Source of the DNA: Chitinophagaceae bacterium
Lineage (GTDB): Bacteria > Bacteroidota > Bacteroidia > Chitinophagales > Chitinophagaceae
Length of the DNA stretch: 64,000 nt
Direction: 5' to 3'
Assembly (NCBI GenBank): GCA_947454155.1
Contig: CANGIT010000002.1
Coordinates: 62,001-126,000 of the forward strand
The notes under the pieces were generated by a model. It had not been told where the DNA came from. It searched no databases and saw only the letters and a list, made by a program, of their open reading frames with translations. The translations under genes and the position numbers were made by a program. This document shows, piece after piece, positions 51,613 to 62,877 of this stretch. The stretch's first letter is position 1; each line of letters opens with the position of its first letter.

Positions 51613-52455
51613 ATGTCGATTAAATTGATTGCCGACAGCGGCTCTTCAAAAACCGCCTGGTGCTTGCTCAACGGAAATAAAAAAACACAGGTCAGTACAC
51701 AAGGGATTAGTCCATATTTCCTCAATGGCGAACAAGTGGTGGAAATTCTCCTGAATGAGCTATTGCCTAAGTTAAAAAAAAACAGCCCAGACGAAATTTT
51801 TTTCTATGGCACAGGTTGCAGCAATCCGGCCAATGTGGCCATGATCAAATCTGCCTTGCGCAAGGTATTCTCTGGCGCTAAGGTGTATGTGGACCATGAC
51901 CTTACTGGAGCGGCCAGGGCATTGTGCGGACATGAAAAAGGCATCGCCTGCATTTTGGGCACTGGATCCAATTCATGCTATTACAACGGAAAGAAAATTG
52001 TAAAAAATAGTCCCGGGTTGGGTTATGTGCTGGGGGATGAGGGCAGCGGCACTTACTTGGGCAAAAAAGTTGTTCAATATTACCTTTACAATACTTTTGA
52101 TCCCGACCTGATGGATCGATTTACGGCTCGTTTCAATACCAATGTAACAGAAATTCTGGACGCTGTGTATAAAAAGCCATTGCCCAACAGATATCTCGCC
52201 GGGTTTACAGTTTTTCTGACGGAAAACAGAGGTCATTTTATGATAGAAAATATCATAGAAGACGGGCTGAATGATTTTTTCTTCAATCATATTTACAAAT
52301 ACAGGGAAAGCTGGAGCTTGCCCATTCATTTTACAGGCAGTGTGGCTTACGGGTTCAAAGATGTGTTGAAACAGCTTTGCGATTCTTATGAGATTCAAAT
52401 GGGCAAAGTGCTTAAAAATCCCATGGAAGGACTGATTAAATACCATCAGTCTTAA
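51613..52455 (+). CDS. N-acetylglucosamine kinase-like protein (BadF/BadG ATPase family)
   Basis: A 280-residue ASKHA-fold kinase. It has the phosphate-1 motif LIADSGSSKTAWCL, phosphate-2 GIACILGTGSNSC, and the G-Y-V-L-G-D-E-G-S-G-T-Y-L-G-K signature of GlcNAc kinases of this family. It ends with the adenosine motif HFTGSVAYGFKDVLK. Likely phosphorylates GlcNAc or a related amino sugar from cell-wall recycling. Monocistronic, followed by a long hairpin. Confidence 0.88.
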   Translation: MSIKLIADSGSSKTAWCLLNGNKKTQVSTQGISPYFLNGEQVVEILLNELLPKLKKNSPDEIFFYGTGCSNPANVAMIKSALRKVFSGAKVYVDHDLTGAARALCGHEKGIACILGTGSNSCYYNGKKIVKNSPGLGYVLGDEGSGTYLGKKVVQYYLYNTFDPDLMDRFTARFNTNVTEILDAVYKKPLPNRYLAGFTVFLTENRGHFMIENIIEDGLNDFFFNHIYKYRESWSLPIHFTGSVAYGFKDVLKQLCDSYEIQMGKVLKNPMEGLIKYHQS

Positions 52456-52503
52456 CCAGTGCAATATGGCATGTTTGTATTAAATCCTTTGTTTTTCGCC
52501 GAC

Positions 52504-52542
52504 CCAAGATTGTTTTTTTAGAGCCGCAAAAAATAATCTTGG
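52504..52542 (+). terminator. 15-bp hairpin (one G-U pair) after the kinase
   Basis: CCAAGATTGTTTTTT (52504-52518) pairs with AAAAAATAATCTTGG (52528-52542) around a 9-nt loop. There is no U run after the 3' arm, so it may be a 3'-end stabiliser, a regulatory hairpin for the next gene, or a non-canonical terminator. Confidence 0.5.
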
Positions 52543-52607
52543 ATTCTCAAAGCTTTTGCCATAAATTCGGATTCTGATTTTTAAAAACATAAAAAATACC
52601 TTCACTT

Positions 52608-53846
52608 ATGAACAACAAACTTCTACTCACTTCGGCTTTGGTAGTTGGCTCTTTGTTGGCCAATGCCCAGCAAAACAAACTCACTTATGCTATTACCGGC
52701 GACGGCAACAACGACTATATATGGATGAACATCCGTCAGGTTGATTTGGGTACAGGTCAGGTGACCAAAACTATTTTTGAACGCAGTCAGTCGCATTTTA
52801 GCTTGACTGATGTGAACACCAAAAGAGTAGCCACTCAAAATTCATTCACTACAGAAAATATTTATAACGCTGCAGATTACCCCACGGGTACTTTTGTAGC
52901 CGCCGCCGCTTTTGATAAAAGAAGCAACAAGCTATTCTTTACGCCCATGAGAAGAGGAGAGCTGCGCTGGATGAATCTAGGTGCCGAAGAGCCCACATTC
53001 TATTCAATGCCGATTGCCAATTACAAATCAGTTGACGCTAATGATGAGGCTACCAATATCACTCGCATGGTAATTGGGGCAGACGGTAATGGTTATGCAC
53101 TCAGCAACGATGCCAATCATCTTTTCACTTTCACTACAAGCAAAAAACCTGTCATTAAAGAAATCGGCAACATTATTGACGCTACCGATAACAAAGGCGT
53201 TTCCATCCACAACAAATGCAGCAGCTGGGGAGGCGATATGATTGCAGATGCTTTCGGTAAACTGTACATCATTTCTGCCAGTCACTCAGTATTCATGATT
53301 GATCCTGTTACCCGTATTTCAACTTACATGGGAACCATTCAAGGATTGCCAGCCACTTATACGACCAACGCAGCAGCTGTCAATGACGATGGCAATGTGG
53401 TATTGGCCAGCGCCAACATGTTCGATGGTTACTACGTTATGAAAATGTCTGACTTGAAAGCGGTTAAAATGGAAGGCTCTGACGTGAAGTACAACGCTTC
53501 CGATTTTGCCAATGCCAATCTGCTTTATCAAAAAGAAGCCAACAGCTTGCTGAACAGCAAAGTGACGCCAGTAGCTACAACTCCTGTTGATGCCAAAGTG
53601 TTCCCCAATCCCGTAACCAACTACGCATTCAATATCTTGTTCGACAACAGACCAGAAGGAAAATATACAATTGTAGTTTCTGATTTGGCTGGTCGCAGCA
53701 TGATGAGCAAAGTTGTAAGTATCGCAGGTGGTATGCAAACAGTGCCTGTGAAAATGAATTCTTCTTCTGCAAAAGGAGTTTACATCGTTTCGGTGCTGGA
53801 TGCCAATCAAACTGTTGTCATCAACGAAAAAGTGGTGGTACAATAA
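52608..53846 (+). CDS. T9SS cargo protein of unknown function
   Basis: 412 aa with signal peptide (to ANAQ), followed by about 300 residues of propeller-like repeats (YIWMNIRQVDLGTGQV, FAAAFDKRSNKLFFTPM, TRMVIGADGNGYALSNDAN, MIADAFGKLYIISASHSVFMIDP, VNDDGNVVLASAN). A type-A sorting domain forms the last 80 residues (VDAKVFPNPVTNYAFNI ... SSAKGVYIVSVLD-x-x-V-V-I-N-E-K-V-V-V-Q). It should be exported through the outer membrane and anchored or released. The core is not a family I recognise. Confidence 0.82.
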   Translation: MNNKLLLTSALVVGSLLANAQQNKLTYAITGDGNNDYIWMNIRQVDLGTGQVTKTIFERSQSHFSLTDVNTKRVATQNSFTTENIYNAADYPTGTFVAAAAFDKRSNKLFFTPMRRGELRWMNLGAEEPTFYSMPIANYKSVDANDEATNITRMVIGADGNGYALSNDANHLFTFTTSKKPVIKEIGNIIDATDNKGVSIHNKCSSWGGDMIADAFGKLYIISASHSVFMIDPVTRISTYMGTIQGLPATYTTNAAAVNDDGNVVLASANMFDGYYVMKMSDLKAVKMEGSDVKYNASDFANANLLYQKEANSLLNSKVTPVATTPVDAKVFPNPVTNYAFNILFDNRPEGKYTIVVSDLAGRSMMSKVVSIAGGMQTVPVKMNSSSAKGVYIVSVLDANQTVVINEKVVVQ

Positions 53847-53867
53847 TATTTCAGGGTTAATAAGTCG

Positions 53868-53897
53868 GAGGCTGTCTTTGGGCAGCCTCTTTTTTTT
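53868..53897 (+). terminator. Intrinsic terminator of the T9SS cargo gene
   Basis: GAGGCTG/CAGCCTC stem with 8-nt loop followed by eight T. Confidence 0.9.
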
Positions 53898-53923
53898 GAA
53901 AGTTTCGATATTGAAAAAACAAC

Positions 53924-54487
53924 ATGCAAGACATCGAGCCTTTTTATAACTGGCGCCATCTGTACACCGCAGAAGATGATCCGCAATCTCCATTTTATGG
54001 AAGGGAATACAGCGAATTTGAATATTCGCAAACATTGTACAACTACTACATTCATCCGCAATGGGATAATTTCGGTTCTCGCACCTTATATACAAAATTG
54101 CTATATGCCGATTATGAACAGCATTTTGTGGTGATGGAAATGATGGGTGAATGGAACGACGCCATTGAAAATGATATCATGACCCTTCGCAGAAACCTCA
54201 CTGATGATTTTTTTGATCAGGGCATCACCCGTTTCATCTTCATTACAGAAAATATTTTGAATTTCCACAGCAGCGACGATAGTTATTATGAAGACTGGCA
54301 TGAGCAATTGGCAGATGAGCAAGGATGGGTGATATGGCTCAATTTGCCCATCCAAAGCAGACATGATTTTAAACTCGCAAAAATTGACAGGTATGTTGCG
54401 TTGCTCGACCTGCCACAATGGAGAACCATGAAGCCCGAATTGTTGTATCAGACCTTGGATAATCACATGATCAAAAGGCTGGATTGA
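53924..54487 (+). CDS. Conserved hypothetical acidic protein
   Basis: 187 aa, no signal peptide, no TM helix, rich in Asp, Glu, Tyr and Trp (NWRHLYTAEDDPQSPFYGREYSEFEY, HPQWDNFGSRTLYTKLLYADY). A short strand ITRFIFITENILNF followed by WVIWLNLP suggests an alpha/beta fold. It lies alone between the cargo gene terminator and sdhC. The family is unknown to me; conservation of aromatic residues suggests a real gene. Confidence 0.7.
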   Translation: MQDIEPFYNWRHLYTAEDDPQSPFYGREYSEFEYSQTLYNYYIHPQWDNFGSRTLYTKLLYADYEQHFVVMEMMGEWNDAIENDIMTLRRNLTDDFFDQGITRFIFITENILNFHSSDDSYYEDWHEQLADEQGWVIWLNLPIQSRHDFKLAKIDRYVALLDLPQWRTMKPELLYQTLDNHMIKRLD

Positions 54488-54536
54488 AAATGTTTAATCT
54501 TGAGCCCCTTTTTCTTAATAAAATACTGAAAGAAAA

Positions 54537-54566
54537 CTTGTTATTGAGTATAGTGCCTTATTTTTG
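54537..54566 (+). promoter_or_regulatory. Promoter of sdhCAB
   Basis: CTTG (54537-54540) and TATTTTTG (54559-54566) are 18 nt apart. The -7 element is an exact TAnnTTTG, and the start codon follows 32 nt later. Confidence 0.6.
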
Positions 54567-54597
54567 CACCACCTTTTATACCCAATAACTTTTGTTT

Positions 54598-55290
54598 ATG
54601 ACCTGGAAACAATTATTCTCATCTTCTATCGGTAGGAAGTTCACGATGGGTTTTACCGGAATTTTTCTTATTCTTTTTCTGATTGTACATGCCGGATTGA
54701 ATGCTTGCATATTTTTAAATGATCATGGCGACACCTTCGAGGCTGCTGCTCATTTCATGAGTCATAATTGGATCATGCGATTCCTTGAAATAGGCTTGTT
54801 TGCAGGGTTGATTACACACATCATCCAAGGGTTGATGTTGTGGATGCAAAATAATAAAGCACGTCCTGTGCAATATCAATTCAACCAGCCTTCCAAAAAT
54901 TCAAAATGGTACAGCCGCTCCATGGGAATTCTGGGCACTTTATTACTGCTGTTTTTGGTGATGCACCTTTCTCATTTTTATGTGCAGACCAAGATGTCTT
55001 TATATGGTTTTGCACCAGAGAAAACGCCTGCGGATGGTTCTCATAATGTGCTTTTTTACGAAATGAAAGAAGTATTCAGCCATAACTGGATTGTAGCCCT
55101 CTACCTGATTGGGGTGATTTCACTTTTCTGGCATTTGTTCCATGGCTTCCAAAGTGCGTTTCAAACATTGGGATTGCATCATAAGAAATATAGCCCCTTA
55201 ATTAATAAGGCAGGTCTTATTTATGCTATCATCATTTGCTTGCTTTTCGCCTTGATGCCTGTTTCAATGTTCATGGGCTGGATTGCATAA
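54598..55290 (+). CDS. sdhC: Succinate dehydrogenase cytochrome b558 subunit
   Basis: A 230-residue membrane anchor with five TM helices, type B succinate:quinone reductase. Heme-ligand histidines are placed in helices: [39 protein letters not shown] and [16 protein letters not shown] 54598 ([14 protein letters not shown]) is used; the TTG two codons earlier is not needed. It carries electrons to menaquinone. First gene of sdhCAB, 40 nt before sdhA. Confidence 0.92.
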   Translation: MTWKQLFSSSIGRKFTMGFTGIFLILFLIVHAGLNACIFLNDHGDTFEAAAHFMSHNWIMRFLEIGLFAGLITHIIQGLMLWMQNNKARPVQYQFNQPSKNSKWYSRSMGILGTLLLLFLVMHLSHFYVQTKMSLYGFAPEKTPADGSHNVLFYEMKEVFSHNWIVALYLIGVISLFWHLFHGFQSAFQTLGLHHKKYSPLINKAGLIYAIIICLLFALMPVSMFMGWIA

Positions 55291-55330
55291 AATTCAGCAC
55301 ACTTATTTTTTACAAATCAACTTGAATTAT

Positions 55331-57307
55331 ATGAGTTTAGATGCTAAGATTCCACACGGTGAAATGGATAAAAAGTGGACAGATTATAAAGGGCATGTAA
55401 AATTGGTGAACCCTGCCAATAAACGCAAAATTGAAGTGATTGTGGTGGGAACCGGTTTGGCCGGTGCTTCGGCAGCCGCTTCTTTGGGCGAACTCGGGTA
55501 CAAAGTAAAAGCATTCTGTTTTCAAGACAGTCCCCGTCGTGCGCATAGTATCGCAGCACAAGGTGGAATCAATGCGGCAAAAAATTATCAAAATGATGGC
55601 GACTCCGTTTTTCGTCTGTTTTATGATACGGTAAAAGGCGGCGACTACAGAGCTCGCGAAGCCAACGTACATCGCCTCGCTGAAGTGAGTGCAGCCATCA
55701 TCGACCAGTGTGTGGCGCAAGGTGTTCCCTTCGCCCGTGAATACGGTGGATTGCTGAGCAATCGCTCTTTTGGCGGCACGCAGGTACAACGTACTTTTTA
55801 TGCGGCAGGTCAAACCGGTCAACAATTGCTGTTGGGCGCATATAGCGCTTTGGAAAGACAGGTTGCCCTTGGAAATGTAACCATGTATTCCCGTCACGAA
55901 ATGCTTGATGTGGTGAAAATTGATGGCAAGGCCAGAGGCATCATTGCTCGTGATTTGGTATCAGGAAAAACAGAAAGGCATTTCGCCCACGCTGTGCTGT
56001 TATGTACCGGCGGTTATGGCAACGTTTTTTATCTGAGCACCAACGCCATGGGCAGCAATGTAACCGCAGCATGGAAGGCACACAAAAAGGGCGCGTTTTT
56101 TGGCAACCCATGTTTCACACAAATTCACCCCACTTGTATTCCGGTAAGTGGCGACCATCAAAGTAAACTCACGTTGATGAGTGAGAGCTTGAGAAATGAT
56201 GGCCGTATCTGGGTGCCCAAACAAAAAGGAGACAATAGAAAACCTAAAGATATTCCTGAAACGGAAAGAGATTATTACCTGGAAAGAAGATATCCAGCTT
56301 TCGGTAATCTCGTGCCCCGCGACGTGGCTTCACGTGCGGCCAAAGAAAGATGCGACGAAGGATATGGCGTAGGTACAACCAAAATGGCTGTGTATCTCGA
56401 TTTCAAAGATGCCATCATGCGTTATGGAAAAATAGAAGCCGGTAAAACAGGCATGCTCAATGCCGACGAAAATACCATCTATCAACTGGGTGAGAAAGTA
56501 GTGGAAGAGAAGTATGGCAACCTGTTTGAAATGTATGAAAAAATCACCGGTGAAAATCCTTACGAAACACCCATGAGAATCTATCCTGCTGTCCACTATA
56601 CCATGGGTGGGCTTTGGGTAGATTATGAATTACAAACGACAGTTCCCGGTTTATATGCATTGGGCGAGGCGAACTTCAGCGACCATGGCGCCAACCGTTT
56701 GGGTGCGTCTGCACTTATGCAGGGACTGGCCGATGGTTATTTCGTTATCCCTTATACTATCGGAAATTATCTGGCTGATGATATCAGAACTGCTGCAATT
56801 CCTACAGACCATCCCGCTTTTGTGGAAACTGAAAATGCTGTGAAGGAAAGATTGCAAAAACTGATGTCTATTCAAGGTAAACAAACCGTAGAAAGCTTCC
56901 ATAAACGTTTGGGAAAAATCATGTGGGACAAATGCGGCATGGCCAGAAATGAGCAAGGTTTGAAAGAAGCCATTGAGCAAATCAGAGCATTGAAAAAAGA
57001 ATTCTGGAGTGATGTGCGTATTCCGGGCGGCATTGATGAATTCAATCCCGAACTGGATAAAGCCGGCAGGGTAGCTGACTTCATCGAGTTGGGAGAGCTG
57101 ATGTGCATGGATGCCTTGGATAGAAATGAAAGCTGCGGTGGTCACTTCCGAGAAGAAAGTCAAACGGAAGACGGCGAAGCCAAAAGAGACGATGTTAATT
57201 ACAGCTATGTGGCCGCCTGGGAAAATACAGGCGAAAGCAACTGGAGCCTTCACAAAGAAGCGTTGAACTTCGAAATCGTTAAACCAACCCAAAGAAGTTA
57301 TAAATAA
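55331..57307 (+). CDS. sdhA: Succinate dehydrogenase / fumarate reductase flavoprotein subunit
   Basis: 658 aa from ATG 55331 ([10 protein letters not shown]); the longer frame from 55283 overlaps sdhC and lacks support. FAD-binding [19 protein letters not shown], covalent FAD His in [18 protein letters not shown], and the dicarboxylate site [11 protein letters not shown] and [35 protein letters not shown] is the second FAD motif. The closest forms are the Bacteroidetes/Campylobacter B-type enzymes of about 650 aa. Confidence 0.96.
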   Translation: MSLDAKIPHGEMDKKWTDYKGHVKLVNPANKRKIEVIVVGTGLAGASAAASLGELGYKVKAFCFQDSPRRAHSIAAQGGINAAKNYQNDGDSVFRLFYDTVKGGDYRAREANVHRLAEVSAAIIDQCVAQGVPFAREYGGLLSNRSFGGTQVQRTFYAAGQTGQQLLLGAYSALERQVALGNVTMYSRHEMLDVVKIDGKARGIIARDLVSGKTERHFAHAVLLCTGGYGNVFYLSTNAMGSNVTAAWKAHKKGAFFGNPCFTQIHPTCIPVSGDHQSKLTLMSESLRNDGRIWVPKQKGDNRKPKDIPETERDYYLERRYPAFGNLVPRDVASRAAKERCDEGYGVGTTKMAVYLDFKDAIMRYGKIEAGKTGMLNADENTIYQLGEKVVEEKYGNLFEMYEKITGENPYETPMRIYPAVHYTMGGLWVDYELQTTVPGLYALGEANFSDHGANRLGASALMQGLADGYFVIPYTIGNYLADDIRTAAIPTDHPAFVETENAVKERLQKLMSIQGKQTVESFHKRLGKIMWDKCGMARNEQGLKEAIEQIRALKKEFWSDVRIPGGIDEFNPELDKAGRVADFIELGELMCMDALDRNESCGGHFREESQTEDGEAKRDDVNYSYVAAWENTGESNWSLHKEALNFEIVKPTQRSYK

Positions 57308-57344
57308 AATAAGATGATTTGCCATCATCAATAAAATAAGCTTT

Positions 57345-58106
<762 letters not shown>

Positions 58107-58132
58107 TTATTACTCGATAATATACAGTGGTT

Positions 58133-58162
58133 AAAAAACCTTCCCAACACGGAAGGTTTTTT
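58133..58162. terminator. Intrinsic terminator of sdhCAB
   Basis: AAAAAACCTTCC/GGAAGGTTTTTT with a 6-nt loop: a perfect 12-bp stem with A and T tracts, able to work on both strands. Confidence 0.9.
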
Positions 58163-58212
58163 GTTTTCAGTCCATACAGATGCTTTAATTTTATAACCTG
58201 CACCAATTCATT

Positions 58213-61200
58213 TTGCCTCACCTGAAAACATATTGCTTATTCATTTTTTTTTCGCTTTCGCTTATGGCTAAAGCGCAATGGCAACCTTATCCGTTATCCA
58301 ATAAAGTGAATAAGAAAATAAGTACAACTGTTGCGGTGCAGGTGCTGGATGAAATAAGTATGGTGCCGGGCAGTTTTAGGGTCAAAGGGCTGGATAGCTC
58401 ATTTTTCAGCATCGATGAAACCAATTCCAAAATCACCTGGTTACATAAGCCTTTAACCGATAGTGTGGAAATTTCCTATAGAAGACTGCCTTTCAATTGG
58501 CGTAAGCAGCTATTCCATCTGAATTTCGACAGTGTAAGGAATAATTTCTTCGTCGAAAAACCTGGCGCTTTACAACAAAACAATGCTTTGTCAAGCGGGA
58601 ATATGTTTGACTTCAAAGGCCTCAGTGCTGCAGGTAGCCTTGGTCGTTCTTTTTCAATCGGTAATAATCAGGATGCGGTGTTGAACTCCAGTTTAAACCT
58701 TCAATTGTCGGGGTTTATCGGCGATAGTCTCGAGTTACTGGCGGCCATAACGGATAACAATATTCCTATACAGCCTGAAGGCAACACGCAAGATCTCAGG
58801 GATTTTGATAAGGTGCTGTTACAGCTGAAAAAAAAACACTGGCAGGTCAGCTTGGGTGACATTAACATAAAAGCCGACAAGCATTTTTTTCTAAACTTCA
58901 ATAAACGATTGCAGGGTTTTGCGTACCAAAATGATGGTGCTTTAAACCGGCGAACCTCCCATCAGTTATCAGTCAGTGGGGCGATTGCCAAAGGCAAATT
59001 TTACAGAAATATACTTACACCTGCAGAAGGCAATCAGGGGCCCTATCGTTTGAAGGGCGCCTCCAATGAACTTTATTTTGTTATCCTGGCCGGATCCGAA
59101 AGAGTGTTCATTGATGGTGTGCTAATGCAAAGAGGAGAAGATCAGGATTATATGATCAATTACAATACGGCAGAAATTACTTTTACACCTCGCCAGTTCA
59201 TTACCAAAGACAAACGCATTCAGGTTGAATTTGAATATGCCGACAGAAACTATCTCAATACACAGTTGTATGTGGATGAGCATTTCAAATATGGTAAAAA
59301 AATGGAGCTGGGCTTTGCGGCCTTTATCAACACAGATGCAAAAAATACAACGATCGATCAGCCATTGACAGAAGGACAAAAGCAAATACTGGCCGAAGTG
59401 GGAGATAGTCTTCAGTTGGCCGTTTCGCCTACGGCTATTCGCGACAGCTTCTCAATGGGAAAGCTTTTTTATAGAAAAATCGATACGGTGTATAATGCCG
59501 GACTGCACGATTCGGTTTTTGTATTGGCGGTTAATAATCAAAATGATTTATACCGAGTGAGTTTTTTTTATGTCGGCGCTGGGAAGGGAAACTACCGTCA
59601 GTTGCTGAATGCCAACAATGGCAAGGTTTTTCAATGGGTGGCGCCCGCCTTCAACGGATTGAAACAGGGCGATTACGAACCCATCACGCAACTGGTAAGT
59701 CCCAAACAACTTCAGTTGTATGATTTTTCAATGAACTATCATATATCAAAACATGCTAAAATTGAAACTGAAATGGCTTTGAGTCATTACGACCTCAATT
59801 TGTTTTCTGCGAAGCACAATGCTCCCGAAAATGGTTTTGCCGGCAAATTAAATTATGCGTACCAAAGCGACAGCATCTCAACAGGGGCTACAAAAAAAAT
59901 GATTCGTGTTGATGCCGGCGCGCAATGGGTACAGCAACAATTTAAAAGTCAGGAGCGATTGAGAAGTGTAGAATTTTTGAGAGATTGGGCGCTTCCTTTT
60001 GAAACGGCGGCAGCCGAAGAAAAATTGTTTCGCTTGGCTTTAAGGATAAACGGATCGAAATCGTCTGAACTTAAATTTGCTTTGAATGAATATTTGCGTG
60101 GCGATGGTTACAAGGGCATAAAGCAGGAACTCAATTATGGTTTTACCAGATCTGGCTGGCAATTCAATACACAAAATAGTTGGCTGAATTTTTCGGGCCT
60201 TGAAAATCATGGTAATTATATCCGCCCATCTTTCGACTTGAAAAAAACTTTCAATCATTTGAAAAATTTACAGAGCGGTTTGAATTTTACAGGCGAGTAT
60301 AATCTGATTAAAAACAAAAACGCTCAGTTCTATGAGCCTTCTGCATTTGCTTTCAGCCGATATGAATATTACATCAAATCCAATCCCAACGAGGTAAATA
60401 ATTGGGAAGTGTCTTATTTTTCAAGGGAAGACAAATTGCCCATACAATCGACAATGGCAAGGTCGAGCAGAAGTGATAATTATAATTTCAAAGCCGCCTG
60501 GCTGAAAAATGAACATCGTCAACTGAAATTGAGTACAGGATTCAGAACCTTACATTATTACGGCTCATGGGCTTCATCCAAAAAAAATGAAACCACTTTG
60601 GTGGGAAGAGCCGAGCATGCTTTCAATGAATGTAAAGGATTATTTGTTGGGAATATTTTTTATGAATTGGGCGGAGGGCAAGAACAAAAAAGAGAATTTT
60701 CTTACGTGCAGGTTCCTGCGGGTACGGGGCAATATACCTGGATAGACTACAATGGAAATGGAATTGAAGAATTGAATGAATTTGAACTCGCTCAATTTCA
60801 AGACCAGAAAAAATATATCAGGTTGTTTACGCCCACCAATCAATACATCAAAAGCAGTGCCTTGCAATTTAGTGTCGATCTGGATATTGACCCGTCGAGA
60901 TGGCTAAAAGCAAAAAAATCGGGTTGGAAGAAAATTATATCGAAGATGAGTACTACTTCTGCCATGCAAATCAATAAGAAAACCATTTCAGGTGCTCATT
61001 TCTTATTTAATCCTTTCGAGCGTCAGTTGATAGATTCTGAGTTGGTAGCGCTAAGTGATTTTTATGCCAATACAATTTACTATAATAGAGCCGGCTCGAA
61101 GTGGGGGATAGATCTCACGCAAAGAAAATCGACTTCAAAAGCTTTGCTAACTTATGGTTTTGAAACCAAAGCCCTAACACAATGGACAGGAAAAATCAGG

Positions 61201-61710
61201 CTCAATTTCAATCGGAAAATCATGATGGCTTGGGTGCTTCGAAAAGAAAACAACAGACTGGCCACCACAGGCAACAATTTCAGCAACAGGAATTACAACA
61301 TCAGGCAGTACAATGCCGAACAGGCGCTAACTTATCTGAAAGGGTTTACTTGGCGAGCAACCATTGCAGCCAGTTGGACACAGAAAAAAAACATGCTGGA
61401 TACCTCATTGTCTGCGCAGTTGAAATCGCTGAATATGGAGTTCAAATACAATGGCAAGCAAAACAACAGCATGGTGTTTAAATTGACCTACACCGATATT
61501 GGATGGGAATCAAACTTGAGCGCAGTGAATTCAACAGCGGGCTATATAATGCTTGATGGTTTGTCGGCCGGAGCCAATTGGCTTTGGAATTTAGACTATA
61601 CCCAACGTATCGCAGGAAATATTGAATTGAGCATCCAGTACGAAGGTCGCAAGCCAGGAGAGGCAAACACGATTCATACCGGACGTGCCTCAGTGAGAGC
61701 TATTTTTTAA
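58213..61710 (+). CDS. Very large outer-membrane/surface protein of unknown function
   Basis: 1165 aa. The only start compatible with a signal peptide is TTG 58213 (PHLKTYCLFIFFSLSLMAKAQ). The N-terminal 330 residues hold a beta-rich domain, with GPYRLKGASNELYFVILAGSERVFIDGVLMQRGEDQDYMINYNTAEITFTPRQFITKDKRIQVEFEYADRNY compressed around residues 275-355. This segment looks like a motif shared with the gliding protein SprA (an IDY/TFT repeat). The remaining 800 residues alternate amphipathic strands and end with an aromatic strand (RASVRAIF), so a barrel is likely. Conserved in the phylum by memory only; no function recognised. Confidence 0.7.
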   Translation: MPHLKTYCLFIFFSLSLMAKAQWQPYPLSNKVNKKISTTVAVQVLDEISMVPGSFRVKGLDSSFFSIDETNSKITWLHKPLTDSVEISYRRLPFNWRKQLFHLNFDSVRNNFFVEKPGALQQNNALSSGNMFDFKGLSAAGSLGRSFSIGNNQDAVLNSSLNLQLSGFIGDSLELLAAITDNNIPIQPEGNTQDLRDFDKVLLQLKKKHWQVSLGDINIKADKHFFLNFNKRLQGFAYQNDGALNRRTSHQLSVSGAIAKGKFYRNILTPAEGNQGPYRLKGASNELYFVILAGSERVFIDGVLMQRGEDQDYMINYNTAEITFTPRQFITKDKRIQVEFEYADRNYLNTQLYVDEHFKYGKKMELGFAAFINTDAKNTTIDQPLTEGQKQILAEVGDSLQLAVSPTAIRDSFSMGKLFYRKIDTVYNAGLHDSVFVLAVNNQNDLYRVSFFYVGAGKGNYRQLLNANNGKVFQWVAPAFNGLKQGDYEPITQLVSPKQLQLYDFSMNYHISKHAKIETEMALSHYDLNLFSAKHNAPENGFAGKLNYAYQSDSISTGATKKMIRVDAGAQWVQQQFKSQERLRSVEFLRDWALPFETAAAEEKLFRLALRINGSKSSELKFALNEYLRGDGYKGIKQELNYGFTRSGWQFNTQNSWLNFSGLENHGNYIRPSFDLKKTFNHLKNLQSGLNFTGEYNLIKNKNAQFYEPSAFAFSRYEYYIKSNPNEVNNWEVSYFSREDKLPIQSTMARSSRSDNYNFKAAWLKNEHRQLKLSTGFRTLHYYGSWASSKKNETTLVGRAEHAFNECKGLFVGNIFYELGGGQEQKREFSYVQVPAGTGQYTWIDYNGNGIEELNEFELAQFQDQKKYIRLFTPTNQYIKSSALQFSVDLDIDPSRWLKAKKSGWKKIISKMSTTSAMQINKKTISGAHFLFNPFERQLIDSELVALSDFYANTIYYNRAGSKWGIDLTQRKSTSKALLTYGFETKALTQWTGKIRLNFNRKIMMAWVLRKENNRLATTGNNFSNRNYNIRQYNAEQALTYLKGFTWRATIAASWTQKKNMLDTSLSAQLKSLNMEFKYNGKQNNSMVFKLTYTDIGWESNLSAVNSTAGYIMLDGLSAGANWLWNLDYTQRIAGNIELSIQYEGRKPGEANTIHTGRASVRAIF

Positions 61711-61713
61711 AGT

Positions 61714-62712
61714 TTATCCGAAGATGCCGCCTTTTTTCAGTGGTCTCATGGCTTCACCTACTTTGAAGCCATTGTTGTACACTTCAATTTTATAGGTGCC
61801 AATGCTGTACTTGCTGCTTCCTTTCCAGTCGAAACTCACAGTTTGACGTTTGTTTTGGGTGTAATTGATGTTCAGCTGTTGTGTGTATTGTTTCACTTCA
61901 CCTTCGCGGGTGGCAAATTTGCCGGAACCTTGATCGGCTTGAGCTGCCACTTTTCCTTCCGGATCGGTAATGATGATGAATAATTCTTTCATGCCGGAAG
62001 GTGTGATCATGTTTTCATCAAGGTCAAAACTCACCCTCAGTTTATCTACTTTCTTCGCATTGCTGGTTTCTTTTACAGAGCCATTGTTTTTGATGTTTAA
62101 CCCTGCAATATTGAAATTGGAAACATGCAATGTAGAACCGATGTTGATGGTGTTTTCTCTGTCTTTTATTTTTTCTACAGATGAGTCATAATCTTTTTTC
62201 AGTTTGTCGCGTTGATGGGAAAGGTCTTTGTTTTCTTCTGTCAATACAGTGTTTTTGCCTTCCAGAACTGCGATTTGCTTTTTGTACCCTTCAATGTCGT
62301 TATTTAAATCGGCAATCAGGTTTTTGGCTTCAGTAAGCTCTGTTTGTGTAGCATTGATTTTTGATAGCAACTGACGGATTCTGACCTGCTTGTTTTGTAT
62401 TTCTTTGTCTTTGGCAGTGATGGCACTGTCTTTTTTGGCATTGGATGTTTTGATCACATCGAACCTGATGGTGGCATCGGCCAGTTCTTTTTGCAATTCG
62501 TCTCTTTGCGCAGATGTAGAGGAAATTGTACTGTCTTTTTCCTGTATGATCTCTCTCGTTTTGTTTTTATCCCAAATGATATATCCCCATGTACCCAACA
62601 ATGAGAGAATGAGTGCAACTGTTAATACGTCTTTTACAGTTGATTTTTTTTTGTTGGGGGTAGGATTGTCTTGTGGTGCGGAGGTAGAACCTTTGGTTAA
62701 TTCGATTGACAT
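61714..62712 (-). CDS. Coiled-coil membrane protein with C-terminal beta domain
   Basis: 332 aa from ATG 62712 (MSIELTKG); the ORF limit 62793 was rejected. The order is a Pro/Lys-rich cytoplasmic tail, a TM helix (about 28-47, VLTVALILSLLGTWGYIIW), a long coiled coil (about 50-190, heptads with EKDSTISSTSAQRDELQKELADA) and a beta-sandwich-like domain (about 200-332) that includes LRVSFDLDENMITPSGMKELFIIITDPEGK. This resembles envelope or cell-division coiled-coil proteins. Convergent with the large OM gene, 3 nt apart. Function unknown. Confidence 0.75.
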   Translation of the reverse strand: MSIELTKGSTSAPQDNPTPNKKKSTVKDVLTVALILSLLGTWGYIIWDKNKTREIIQEKDSTISSTSAQRDELQKELADATIRFDVIKTSNAKKDSAITAKDKEIQNKQVRIRQLLSKINATQTELTEAKNLIADLNNDIEGYKKQIAVLEGKNTVLTEENKDLSHQRDKLKKDYDSSVEKIKDRENTINIGSTLHVSNFNIAGLNIKNNGSVKETSNAKKVDKLRVSFDLDENMITPSGMKELFIIITDPEGKVAAQADQGSGKFATREGEVKQYTQQLNINYTQNKRQTVSFDWKGSSKYSIGTYKIEVYNNGFKVGEAMRPLKKGGIFG

Positions 62713-62877
62713 AACTGTGTTTTTAATTAATTGCGTTACAAAAATAGGGGGGATGGTCTTTGTATAGGAATCTAGCAGATTCTTGATTGCCAAAATTGTG
62801 CCACTTTTAACTTGCCGAATACGTTATTAATTTGTTTCGGCCGAAAGTATTAGCTTGCGCATTGAAATTCAAACTGC

